Assembly: GCA_963575745.1 (NCBI GenBank)
Contig: CAUYUJ010003003.1
Coordinates: 459,041 to 523,040, forward strand
Source of the DNA: Prorocentrum cordatum
Lineage: Eukaryota; Sar; Dinophyceae; Prorocentrales; Prorocentraceae
Length of the DNA stretch: 64,000 nucleotides
Reading direction: 5' to 3'
Position numbers and translations under genes: made by a program. Positions 1 to 9,159 of this stretch are shown one piece after another; the stretch's first letter is position 1; the number at the start of each line of letters is the position of its first letter. The notes under the pieces are model-generated. The model worked only from the letters and a program-made list of their open reading frames with translations. It was not told the DNA's origin and did not search any database.

Positions 1-233
1 ACCACCATCATCATCATCATCATCATAATCGCCATCACCATCGTCATCCCCATCATTGCATCATCATCATCGTCGTCGTCATAATCCTCCTCATCATCAT
101 CATCCTCTTCCTCATCATCATCACCATCATCAACAGCATCAGCATTAGCATCAGCAACATCAACATCATCATCAGCAGCATCACCGTCATCACAATCATC
201 AAGCAGCAACATCATCGTCACCAGCAGCATCAG

Positions 234-277
<44 letters not shown>

Positions 278-342
278 ACATCAACATCAACATCAACATC
301 AACATCAACATCACCACCATCACCATCAACATCATCAAATCG
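1..342. repeat. CAT/ATC-type trinucleotide microsatellite
   Basis: Almost pure CAT/ATC/CAA-type trinucleotides, with interruptions (tcgtcgtcgtc, cagcagc) and a CATCAA-rich end. The aspartate-rich reading of the other strand follows from the repeat and is not a gene. Confidence 0.95.
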
Positions 343-909
343 TCTCCCTAACGCCTGGAGACACGAGGTGTCGCACGTGACGGCCTCCCGTGCACACTGG
401 AAGAGTCGCAACCCAGAATGCTGGGCTGGCACGGTGGCGGGACTTGCCGCAAGCAGCTGGACACGCCTCCAGAGGTCCACGGCCCGCTGCTCAGCTGGCG
501 GCGGACCCCCCCGCGGCGGCGCGCCAAGCGGGAAGGGGGGGGGGGACAAGGGGGGGCGGCCGTCTGAAGCTGCGGGGGCGGCCTTCCAAAAAGGCGGGGG
601 GGCCCTCCGAAAAGGCACGGGCCCTACGCGAAGAGACGCGCCGGCCAGACGCCGCGGCTCGCGCGGGCCGCCAGCGCGGCACACCGCAAGGGAACGAAGG
701 CGCATGCGCGCGACCCTGTGCGGGATGCTCACGCGCGAGGGTCGGCGCAGACGACCCCCCCGGTCCTGCGCCGCGCCCCCCTGTCCTCCGAGAGGCCCCC
801 CGCGCCTTCTCGCCCGGGCGCCTCCCTCGCGCCAGCCCCTGCCGCGCGACGGCACGAGACGCGCGCGCGCGGGAGGATGCTGCGCGGACGGTAAGGAAGA
901 ATCTAGGGG
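343..909. other. GC-rich interval, no recognised gene
   Basis: Very GC-rich, with homopolymer G runs around 535-560. All open frames on both strands are Arg/Pro/Gly-rich and look compositional. I see no domain, RNA gene or clear repeat boundary. Confidence 0.5.
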
Positions 910-1375
910 ACTAAATCCGGTCGAGGGGGATACTTGACTTTTCGGCCAGTCCCCCAACCACTTTCGATGGCCAGCCCTGCTCGAATAGCTTCGGCGTGGG
1001 CGTCCAAGAGGCTTGCACCCTCACCGCGCAAACACACGATCATAGGGGAACAAAAAGTGACACAAATATAAAAAGAGGTCCGCACGGATTTCTCGGATCG
1101 GCGCTGGGGCCCCCCGGCGGCGCCTCCGGCGCCAACCCTGGCGCGCTCCGCGCGCCAGGGAGGGGGGTCGAGTCCAGCGCCGATCCGAGAAATCCGCGCG
1201 GACCTTCGAGTTGTTATGCTTATGTCATTTTTCGTTCCCGTATGATCGTGTGTTTGCGCGGTGAGGGTGCAAGCCTCTTGGACGCCCACGCCGAAGCTAT
1301 TCGAGCAGGGCTGGCCATCGAAAGTGGTTGGGGGATGGGCCGAAAAGGCAAGTATCCCCCTCGACCGGATTTAGT
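910..1375. repeat. Large palindrome / foldback element
   Basis: The left arm (910-1142) reads as a near-exact reverse complement of the right arm (1143-1375): ctaaatccgg at 911-920 pairs with ccggatttag at 1365-1374, and the match continues inward through the GTTTGCGCGGTGAGGG section to a GC-rich centre. The same short peptide (MGVQEACTLTAQTHDH) can therefore be read on both strands, which is a consequence of the palindrome and not a gene. The central 130 bp (about 1077-1207) is a copy of the nested hairpin family also seen at 1871, 10610, 18572, 30766 and 40550. A poly(C) run follows at 1381-1397. Confidence 0.85.
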
Positions 1376-1495
1376 GCGTTGCCCCCCCCCCCCCCCCCTA
1401 CGTTTGGACGGACACCAAAAATGCTCAACAAACAATCCAACCACTGTCAGCCATACGCAAAACGTCGTCACCAGTGGATGCTTGGACTCGTTTGG

Positions 1496-1528
1496 AATCG
1501 ATCCCTCCGGTGGGGGGGCAGGCCCGAC
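1496..1528 (-). mobile_element. Introner-like element end abutting exon
   Basis: On the minus strand the exon ending at 1529 is followed directly by GTCGGGCCTGCCCCCCC and ACCGGAGGG, matching the terminal repeat GTCGGGCCTGTCCCCC TACAGGGG of the elements at 10977 and 11320. It would supply the GT donor. The other end of this copy was not found. Confidence 0.45.
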
Positions 1529-1738
1529 TTGTCCCCGCGTCCTGTGCAGCAGTTGCTGGACCTGCAGTCCTGGCCGCGCGGGCTGCAGGCGGTCCAGCCC
1601 TCGGCGATGACCAGGGGCGTCGGAGCGCCCAGCTCCTCGCAATCCCACGGGGTGGGCTTGGGGTCGCCGTCCTGGAGGAGTGGCGTCAAGACACAACCCT
1701 ACACTCACGTCGGCCACGTCCTCCTGCAGGTCGATTCT
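1529..1738 (-). CDS. Two exons of a Cys-rich dinoflagellate protein (partial)
   Basis: Two short minus-strand exons can be read. The first (1738-1709, ten codons, RIDLQEDVAD) lies between a TTTTTCGCAG acceptor and a GTGAGTGTAG donor. After a 37-bp intron ending CTCCTCCAG, the second (1671-1529) continues in phase 0 with DGDPKPTPWDCEELG, then WTACSPRGQDCRSSNCC and TGRGDK. The spacing CxPxGxDCRSxxCC is a Cys motif I recognise from many dinoflagellate proteins, where it usually continues to a CY/CF-type pair; here the coding stops at an introner-like GTCGGG donor. Function is unknown. The coherent phase across the small intron is the main support. Start and end of the gene are not visible. Confidence 0.5.
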
Positions 1739-1857
1739 CTGCGAAAAATTGTACCTACACAGAAAAGATTCCAGCGTAGCGAAACATACCAAAAAAACGT
1801 CCCTGGACTGTTTCTGACTATTCTTGAATAGTTCTCCTGTAGAGGGACGAGCCCGAC
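1739..1857 (-). mobile_element. Introner-like intron (GTCGGG...CGCAG)
   Basis: Read on the minus strand, this 119-bp interval starts GTCGGGCTCGTCCCTC TACAGGAG, the terminal repeat of the GTCGGG family, and ends TTTTTCGCAG directly before the short exon at 1738. It could thus be an entire GT-AG intron made of one such element. The 3' terminal repeat is degenerate (CTGTGTAGG). Confidence 0.5.
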
Positions 1858-1870
1858 TTGAACCTGCACT

Positions 1871-1986
1871 TTCGAAGCTCCGCGCAGGTTTTGGGATCGA
1901 CCACGAGCCCCCCTCCCTGGCGCGCGGAGCGCGCCGAGGGATTGTCCAACGCAGATCCAAGAAATCCGCGCGGACCTCCGAAAGTG
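1871..1986. repeat. Nested foldback hairpin, copy 2
   Basis: Outer inverted repeat CTTTCGAAGCTCCGCGC / GCGCGGACCTCCGAAAG encloses the family core CCCTGGCGCGCGGAGCGCGCC. More diverged in the middle than the other copies. Confidence 0.7.
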
Positions 1987-2426
1987 TCCGTGTATGCCGC
2001 TTTTTCTCCTTCGACTTCCAGAATCGAGCCCTTTGTGCAGTTCGTCAGGCAGCTCGCCCACTTCTTGTTCTTGCTGTCCGCCACCACGCCCGCGGCGGCA
2101 GATGGGCATGTCGGGCCATGGCTTTTCTGCGTTGGTCTCGCCCATTGCGAATATGTGGCCAAGCAACAGTGATGCCAATGGGCCTCCTTGTCGGGAGATG
2201 CCCCCGAGTGCCTGGCCTTCCACGTAGATTACGCAGAAGCCTCAAAATAGAGAATTCGGCAGAGGGCATACATGATCCAGGCTTTCCCCCCCTCCCCCTC
2301 CCCCCCCTAGGTTCAAGCCCCCCCCATCCCATCTGGGGGGGGGCTGTGAACTCTCTACCCGGGATCATACATGGCGCCCCTTCTGGGGATTTCCCTCCCT
2401 CCTCCCTCCCTCTTCCCCTTGCAGTT

Positions 2427-2578
2427 AGGAGCGACCACCATGTAAGGAACGAAGGTGCTGTTCTGGTAAAGGCGAGCCTTGGCCACGAAGAGCTTCCCCG
2501 ACCTGGGTCTCTGGAAAGGCCAGAAAACCAGAGCCCCTCCCGAGCTCAAGGTGGTCCGTGTTTCTACGCCTGGGCTGT
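2427..2578 (-). CDS. Possible exon, unknown product
   Basis: The minus frame reads ALVFWPFQRPRSG, KLFVAKARLYQNSTFVPY and MVVAPN with an ordinary residue mix, unlike the compositional frames around it, and ends at GCAAGG, which fits a GC-type splice donor. The plus strand carries a competing signal: a pyrimidine tract ending cttgcag at 2433 looks like an acceptor for a plus exon. I recognise no domain and cannot settle the strand. Confidence 0.2.
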
Positions 2579-2764
2579 CTGATGAAGCAGTTGGTCGGCT
2601 ACACGCAAGGACTGACCCTGGGTAAGAGTGACCTTTGGTGCGCGGCGTTGTGGCAGCCAAACACAAGCGCGCAAGACGATACCATCGAATCGCGTTCGGC
2701 GATCGGAGGACCCAAATGGGAGCGTACCAAAGGCCAGTCCGGCGAAGGGTCATTCTTACGTGTA

Positions 2765-2953
2765 TCGGGGGCGGCCAAGAGGGGGGCGTCCAAAATGGGG
2801 GGGCGCACATCATGGCTGGCGGCACGTGCGCGGCCCAGGGGGGGGCCAAGGACGCAGTGACATGAGAAGAGGCGCCATGACGACCTCTGGGGAGATCTCA
2901 TGGCCCACGCCATGATCTCCCCCCCTCCCCCTGCTCATCACCCCCCTTTTCGC
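2765..2953. repeat. Dispersed repeat shared with 40855-41047
   Basis: From gggggcggccaagagggggg through the ggcggcacgtgcgcggccc section, gaggcgccatga and catggcc..gccatgatctcc to ctcatcacccccc, this segment matches 40855-41047 in the same orientation with modest divergence. It contains several short CATGG..CCATG inversions. Confidence 0.75.
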
Positions 2954-2972
2954 CGCCCCCGAGTGGAGAATC

Positions 2973-3092
2973 GGAGGAGGATGAGGAGGAGGAGGAGGAG
3001 GGAGGAGGAGGAGGAGGGAGAGGAGGAGGAGGAGAGGAGGAGGAGGAGGGAGGAGGAGGAGAGGAGGAGGAGGAGGAGGAGGAGGTGGGTGG
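2973..3092. repeat. (GGA)n microsatellite
   Basis: Imperfect GGA/GGAGG tract on the plus strand. No LINE sequence adjoins it. Confidence 0.95.
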
Positions 3093-3288
3093 GACCTCCT
3101 CTGCCCCCCATGGCGGGGCCCCCCGTGCCAGACCCGAGGCCTCCCCTGGGCTGCGGGAGGCCGCTCCGCGGCTTCCCGAGGCCACCAGAGGCTGCCAGGG
3201 CGCCGGCCGGGTGCCGACGAAGGCTGCAGCGCCAGCGTCGGGGCAGAGGAGGCCCGCCGCAGATTCTGCGCGACCTCCACCCACAAAC

Positions 3289-3545
3289 TCCTCCTCCTCG
3301 CCCTCCTCCTCCTCCTCCTCCTCCTCCTCCTCCTCCTCCGCATTCTTCTCCTCCTCCTCCTCATCCTCTGTCTCCTCCGCCTCCTCCTCCTCCTCCTCTT
3401 CCGCCTCCTCCTCCTATTCCTCATCCTCCTCTTCCGCCTCCTCCTCCTATTCCTCCTCATCCTCCGCCTCGTACGCCTCCTTCTTTTCCTCCTCCTCATG
3501 CTCTTCCTCCTCCTCCTCCTCCTCCTCCTCGTCCTCTTCCTCCTA
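3289..3545. repeat. (TCC)n microsatellite
   Basis: Imperfect TCC tract broken by TCATCC, TCCGCC and TATTCC units. The Ser-rich and Pro-rich frames through it are artefacts of the repeat. Confidence 0.95.
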
Positions 3546-3766
3546 AGGCTGCGGGGGAACGTTGGGGGCGGCGGAGTGCTTCGAGAGAGGGGCAAACCTC
3601 GAGCTCGAGCCGACGATGCATCGCAGTCGGATCGCCGACGGGCCCCCGATGGCGATTCCGCACCGGGGGGGTGGCCATCGGGCACCTGATTACCTTGGGC
3701 GCGCGCTAATACTTGGTCGTGTTGTTTTCCACCGCCCGCCACCATTACAAGTAGGAGGGGGAGGGG

Positions 3767-3915
3767 GTCCTCCGCCTCCTCCTCCTCCTCCTCCTCCTCC
3801 TCCTCCTCCTCATCCTCCTCCTCCTCCTCTCCGCCTCCTCCTCCTCCTCCTCCTCCTCCTCCTCCTCCTCATCCTCCTCCTCCTCCTCTCCTTCCTCCTC
3901 ATCCACCTCCATCCA
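3767..3915. repeat. (CCT)n microsatellite
   Basis: CCT tract with CATCCT breaks. It contains an internal duplication: ctcctcatcctcctcctcc recurs about 65 bp later. Confidence 0.95.
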
Positions 3916-4090
3916 CCTCCAGCTTATGGCGGTGGTGGTGGAAAACAAACCCATCAAACATGTATTACGGATGCGTGGATCTGGCGCGTGGGCGACAAAT
4001 CATCAATCGGAAAAGGTCCCCTTCATTGACGGATGCCAATGCGACTATCGGCGATGAGTGGGTGATTGGGGATCGATGCATTTCCTCCCT

Positions 4091-4525
4091 GAGCCGTTCC
4101 CCCTTTAACGTTGCCCCTCAGCAGGGGTCGAAAACCCATCCTTGGACATTCTGACCACAAGTTCGGGGCACAGGCCACGAGGGACGACAAGGCATCGCCA
4201 AAGAACGACCCGATCCTCGAACTGTCCGGGGCGATCCGGGCACTCGCGGAACGCCCTTGGCGAGGCGCAGCTGCTGGGACACCCCAAGGCTGGAACACCA
4301 GTGAGATGCGAGGAGAATGGCCAAGCATCTCGAACCTCTCAAACCTCAGGACTCCCCCCCGCTGTTTTCCTCCCTAATGTCGCCCATGGTCAGGGGTCAA
4401 ACATCGATCCCTGGACAGTTCCCAGGGCACGCTCTGACCACAACTTCGACGCGCGCACCAAGCCGTGGCCACGAGGGCGGGCCCAGGACGACCAGGCGTC
4501 GCCAGGGAACGACCCCCGACACTCG
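4091..4525. repeat. Diverged tandem duplication
   Basis: Two units of roughly 150 bp (about 4091-4215 and 4373-4525) share aggggtc, tggac, tctgaccacaa, ggccacgagggcg-type and gccagggaacgacccc-type segments in the same order, with a 160-bp spacer. No coding potential recognised. Confidence 0.55.
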
Positions 4526-4999
4526 AGCCTCGGACCACTGAGCCAAGAGGAGGCGGAGGAGGAAGGGGATAAGAATAAGGATAAGGATAAAGATAAGGCC
4601 CTTGGGGGTCTGAGTTACTCCGCTTACTAGAAAAGGCGGGGGCCCTGGGTAAGTATATGGATGCAGGCCCCCTTTACTACTGTTGGTGCTGGGGGTTGCC
4701 TGGCGCGCGCGGCCGCCTGCCCTATGGTAGGGGCCGCTGCGCCGCAGCATGGGGGCCCTGCCTTCGATTGCTGGATCTGGGACGCAGGCGGGCAGGGGTG
4801 CCCCTCCGTGGAGGCGGGCCCCCGCCCGCTGAGAACCCCCCCCTCCCCCCGCCCCCGCGCTCCCCCGCCCGCTCTCCTCGCTGCTGGTGCGCTGCAGCAC
4901 CAAGAGGAAAGATACACCAGCCCGCCCTACTGCTGAACTGACATGCGGCGGGGCTCGCCCTTCTGGCTAGTGCCGCATCGTGGGCCTCGTTGGCAGGTT

Positions 5000-6420
5000 A
5001 GTGCCGACGGACGTTGCAGGACAGGCGGGTCCGAAATACAAAAAGATGAGGGCAGGCTCTGGCTGGATTCGAGCTCGCGACAGCAGCCCCAGCCCCCACC
5101 CCGCCTGCTCGGCGATCGTTGCGCCGCAGGGGTGGAGGTCCCCGCTGGGACTCGGAGCCCGCCGGCTCTGCTGGGATCCTTGGCGGGGGCGGGGGCTGGA
5201 TCTGCAGCTGCGTTTGCAGCACCTTGGTGTACGGCTTCCACCCCTGTGCACTCTTGCTGGGCGCCTGGCATTTGGGGCTCTGCTGCTCGCTGCTGCCACT
5301 CGCCCGCTGCAAGCTGCTGGGCCCGTCCTGGTCCACCGTCTTTACCTCGTCATAGCCCTATTCGTGGCTGCTCTCCGTCCGCTTACTGTAGCAGTCCTCG
5401 AGCTCGTCAGTCTGGAGCATCTCGTAGTCGATCTCCCATGGGAAAAGGCCCCTGGTGGAGCCGACATTGGCTGCTGAGGGAGGATGATCTCGGCACTTCG
5501 GCAGTGCTCGATGGCCTTGCTGTGCTCGTGCAGATGCTGCCGTAGTAGTTCCGCCACGTGGGTCCTCTCGATCTCATCGTAATTACTGGTTCGGGCTTCT
5601 GCTGGCCGCGACGTCGTGAGGCTCATCGTGATGCGCTCCTGCTGCTTGTACAGGCCATACAGTACCATCTGGTTGTGCTGGATGATGTCGCTGTACTTCA
5701 CACTGGTGTTCTGCAGCGTTTTGTGGCACTTCTCCAAGCGGTACTGCAAGGTTCCGAAGACCTGGTCACCTGCTCCGCCTCAACGCTCGGCTGGTTTCTG
5801 ACTGGCCACCTCTTCCAAGTCCATCGCCGTCTCCTGCGCGGGGGAGTTGATCTCGGCCGCCGCGGCCGCCGCCCAGGCTGTTGGGCTGCGCTGCTGCGCC
5901 AGGCAACTGGCCGCGGTGTCGGTAGTAGCTCCAACTGCGGTCCCACGCGGGGGCGACGCCGTAAACCCTGGTGGAGTTGAACAAGGCTGCGGTAGAAGGC
6001 GTACCTGGTTGGGTTGGAGTCGGAGCCTGTCGCCTTGTTCTTGGCCTGGCCTGGTTGCTACCTCGGCTGGGGCGCACGACGTAGAAGGAGAGAGCAGGCG
6101 TGGGCCCGCAGCTGCGTCGGTGGTTGTGAGAGAGGGCGGGAACACTGGGTAGCGCGGAGGAGGAGGAGGAGACGACGTACCCAAGAAGGTCCGTACGACC
6201 ACCGGCCTCGACCTCGATCGACGCGAGAGCATCGACGGAGGGAGAGTGGGCCCCACGGAGGAGGAGGGAGAGGAGGAGGAGGAGGTAGAAGGATAATGAT
6301 GGCAAGATGGGGTTCTCGCAGGATGCGTCCCAGGGATTCTGAAGTATCTGGCGGCCCACGTTTTTCTGCAGCCCGTCATGTGGGGCATCAGACAATGCTT
6401 TGGACATCCAGGAGGTCCTG
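5000..6420 (-). pseudogene. Decayed coiled-coil protein gene
   Basis: A minus-strand frame with natural residue use runs from about 6420 through EINSPAQETAMDLEEVASQK, an in-frame TGA near 5780, then DQVFGTLQYRLEKCHKTLQN, KYSDIIQHNQMVLYGLYKQQ and HVAELLRQHLHEHSKAIEHC to about 5445. There it must shift frame to continue FPWEIDYEMLQTDELEDCYS, followed by a TAG at 5360-5358; the same frame stays protein-like beyond it (QDGPSSLQRASGSSEQQ, KPYTKVLQTQLQIQPPPPP). The middle is rich in E/K/Q/L with heptad-like spacing, suggesting a coiled coil. Two stops and one frameshift argue for a pseudogene; unrecognised introns could explain some of it. I do not recognise the family. Confidence 0.5.
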
Positions 6421-6453
6421 GCAACCCTGGAAACCCTGGAAAGCAACATTAAC

Positions 6454-6530
6454 ATGGCCTCCTCCTCCTCCTCCTCCTCCTCCTCCTCCTCCTCCTCCTC
6501 CTCCTCCTCCTCCTCCTCCTCCTCCTCCTA
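6454..6530. repeat. (CTC)n microsatellite
   Basis: About 25 uninterrupted TCC units. Confidence 0.97.
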
Positions 6531-7149
6531 TGTCCTCCCTGAGCCTACCTTCCCTCAATCGTCCTGGGATCGGTGCGAGGGGGGCTGAGGGAATCGATGG
6601 GCTATACGTGGATGCCGACGTGGATTATGTCTGGCCTGACCGTGCTTACGGGAGGATTACAAATTTTCAAAATGGCTCAGGGGCTGCCTCTGTAACCCAC
6701 GTATAAGCTAGATCAGGCCAGATACAGCCCACGTTGGCTTCCACTTATAATTTGCAGGCGTCTAGACGGTCGGAAGTGAACGGACCTCAAAAACATCTTG
6801 CAAGAAAGGGGGGAATCAAACCAAATACGCTCGAAGTCGGTTCCCGGACCCTTCCTGGGGTCCATCTGATGCAGTTTCTCACCCCAACTCAGTTCTAGAC
6901 GGTCCTGGAGCCCGAATGGGCCCCTGGAGGCCGACAAGGCAAAAACGCTGTCGAACCCAAAACCTCTGGCCTCGCCGGCCCTTCCCACTGACCGGAACCA
7001 ATGCTGGGCCATCTCGGCTCCCCAGCCGGCTCCGGCTCCTGACCCTCCTTAGCATACCCCCGCGCCTACCCCAGTGGCCCCCGAAAGGAATCCCGCCTCG
7101 AGGTCCTCCAGCCCCGAGTGCGGCGGCGGCGGACGCTGAGGCGCGACAG
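6531..7149. other. No recognised gene
   Basis: A transition from moderate to high GC. A degenerate inversion around 6600-6735 (gtggattatgtctggcctgac / gatcaggccagatacagccca) suggests an old short foldback repeat. No exon could be supported. Confidence 0.4.
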
Positions 7150-7243
7150 CGCGAGCGCGATAGCACTGGAAGCCCGGCTGGGAGCAGCACTTCGTCGACC
7201 GGCAGTCCTCGCCCTCTGGCGGGCAGTAGTCGTCGTCGACGCC
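7150..7243 (-). CDS. Cys-rich dinoflagellate motif exon (partial)
   Basis: After a CCGCCCAG acceptor-like sequence, the minus strand reads GVDDDYCPPEGEDCRSTKCC and SQPGFQCYRA. This is the same CxxxGxDCRSxxCC pattern as the exon at 1529-1671, here continuing to the xxPGxxCY pair I expect for the motif. The exon's 3' end is unclear because the GC-rich sequence after CYRA has no obvious donor. Role unknown; such Cys motifs occur in many otherwise unrelated dinoflagellate proteins. It is too short to judge whether the gene is intact. Confidence 0.5.
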
Positions 7244-7425
7244 CTGGGCGGAGCGAGCCAGGGCGGAGGGGAGATGTAAGACCCTGGTGCGGATGCCAAA
7301 AACTCGGGTTGGCCCGACGGGGCCGCCAGCGAGGTGACGAGGCCCAATCGGACACCCGACGCGAACTCCCGCTGCAAGCATTCCACGGAAACGGGGCCGT
7401 CAATGTCCAGGACGGGGGGGCTGCG

Positions 7426-7631
7426 CGCACAAGGTGGCGGAGTGAGAGGGGAGAGCTTCCCTGAAGAAGGCTGCCTCCTAGAAGGCAGCAGACCTCCCAG
7501 AAGGCAGCAGCCTTCCAGCAGGTCTGCTGCCTCCTAGCAGGCAGCAGGCCTCCTGGAAGGCTCGCGCCTTCCAAGAAGCAGGGGTGCGTCCGAGAAGCGC
7601 TCCCCCCTCCCCCCGCCCCCCTCTGCGCGCG
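7426..7631. mobile_element. MITE-like inverted-repeat element (TTCTTAGAAG family), copy 1
   Basis: Ends are ctgcgcgcacaagg with a purine-rich arm and a pyrimidine-rich arm closing ccccctctgcgcgcgg. The interior is a nest of AGAAGGCAGCAGG-type inversions and gaagcaggggtgcg. Matches copies at 40256-40419 and 61548-61724. Confidence 0.6.
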
Positions 7632-8390
7632 GATGACAAGGGGGGGGCGGGAACGTCAGGGGGCCGCCTTCCCTCCTCGGGGGAGAAGCATCGGACTGGA
7701 ACCGGCGGTACATCGCCGATGGATCGCCGATAGGCACCCGATGCCGGATCCGCGGGCTCCTGGGCCGGGTGGGCCATGGGGCCCCTACATACAGTCGGCC
7801 CCGATTGGGCAGGACACGCGAGAGGGCACAAGACCCTTCCGAGGGCCACCTCGCCACAGGAGTGTAAGAAGGCACGCGTCGCGAGGCACAGGACACAAGG
7901 GTACCCTTGAGCTGGCAGGGTCGACCTGCTAATTCGGGCCGACTGTATTGGCGACCAGATGGGCGATCGGGGGTCGATACCTCAACAAGGGCTCCCAACT
8001 TCGCGCTTCGCCCCGCGCGAAGCGCGAAGTGCGAATAACGTCGCGCTCTCGCGCCGCCTCCCAGGGGAAAAGAGCAGGATGAGGAGGAATCGGAGCCGAA
8101 CCGCGAAGCGCGATAAACTTCGCGCCCTCGAGGGCGCCCTTGCTCAAGCTCTGAGAAGATCCCACCCAACGCTGCCCCGGAAGGAGTAGGAAGGCAGAGA
8201 AGCCCAGGCCCTCGGAGCAGGCCCAGAAGGCTTCCCGAGCCTCCTGAGGAGGCCCGCTGCTCGCGCTGGGGCACGTCACGACACGAGGCTTGCCGCTATT
8301 TCTAGCTTCCGAGGGGGGTCCTCCCCCAGCCTGGGACCGTCGTAAGACAACTTCGAGGAGCTTCTGACCCGGGGCAGTCCAGGCCCGGGT
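7632..8390. other. Short palindromes, no recognised gene
   Basis: Contains a tatcgccgatggatcg-type palindrome (about 7690-7760) related to 3600-3690 and 8748-8876, and a GAAGCGCGAA inversion (about 8005-8130). Opposed frames are open on both strands but show no recognisable domain. Confidence 0.45.
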
Positions 8391-8394
8391 CAGT

Positions 8395-8535
8395 CAGGCC
8401 TTGCCGAACCCCGCAAGCTCCTGCAAGATCCTGTCCCCACACCCGGGTCAATGCGAAGGAGCCTGCAAGATCCTGCAGGATCCTGCACCCAAACCAGTGT
8501 CAGTGCGACCCTGGCCCTGCAGGATCCTGCAAGAT
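8395..8535. repeat. CAGGATCCTGCA-rich dispersed repeat
   Basis: Repeated cctgcaagatcctgc, cccgggtcaatgcgaagga and gcgaccctggcc modules recur in the same order at 53085-53185, next to the LINE-2 3' microsatellite. Confidence 0.75.
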
Positions 8536-8747
8536 CCGGCGCTTTGACTGTTCCCCGTTGGCATGGACCCCCGTCTCTTGAGCCCCGACGACTCATTAAA
8601 AACAGGTTCCTGGTACGGGGGACCAGACCCCTGGGGGCCCACGTCGGGGGTCTGGATCAGAAGGCTCAGCAGGCTTCCTTCGCTTACGCTTCCTAAGCCT
8701 TCTTTGAGGGGCAGCGAAATGGGGGGACTGGCATAGGGGGGAACACA

Positions 8748-8876
8748 TCGACCTGGAATCGGCGATGTATCGCCGATGGATCGGCGATAGGGCCCCGATA
8801 ATGAATCCGCATCTGCCTGGGCAGGTTGGGGTTATCGGGCCCCTATCGGCGACCTATGGGCGATTGGGGGTCGATG
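8748..8876. repeat. Inverted-repeat element (TATCGCCGAT family)
   Basis: tcgacctggaatcggcg pairs with cgattgggggtcga, and ggcgatagggccccgataa pairs with ttatcgggcccctatcggcg. Related palindromes lie near 3600-3690, 4040-4085 and 7690-7760. Confidence 0.65.
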
Positions 8877-8937
8877 CATCCCCCCCTCTGCCTACCCCCC
8901 CCCTTATCGTTGCCCCTGGTTCTTCTTGAGCAGGAAC

Positions 8938-9095
8938 CGACCGTCCTGGCATTCCTTTCGGCCTACCACGACATGTTCTTAGAACCCACACATGTTCTAA
9001 GAGCATAACCAATGTTCTTATACCTTAAACCCGATGTGTTCAAACAAGACAGCCCCGGCCAGAAAACATCTAAGACGTTTCGTGCAGACCACAAA
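8938..9095 (+). mobile_element. GTTCTTAGAAC-rich dispersed element, copy a (partial)
   Basis: Begins ccgtcctggcattcc and cggcctaccacgacatgttc, followed by several tgttctaag-type palindromes, cccgatgtgttcaaacaag and cccggccag. It lacks the gggcctat 3' end present in copies at 19110, 41300, 51424, 62246 and 62640. Confidence 0.75.
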
Positions 9096-9159
9096 CGGTT
9101 CTTGCCAAAAAGAGGGGGCTCAACCGAACGGTCATTCACTGTCCCTGGATGCGTGGCGG

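Noticed and set aside
996-1610. Gene encoding MGVQEACTLTAQTHDH on both strands
   Set aside because: The same peptide on opposite strands is a direct consequence of the palindrome at 910-1375.
5775-5785. In-frame TGA as a selenocysteine codon in the coiled-coil gene
   Set aside because: A second stop and a frameshift in the same gene make decay the simpler explanation, and no SECIS-like element was looked for successfully.
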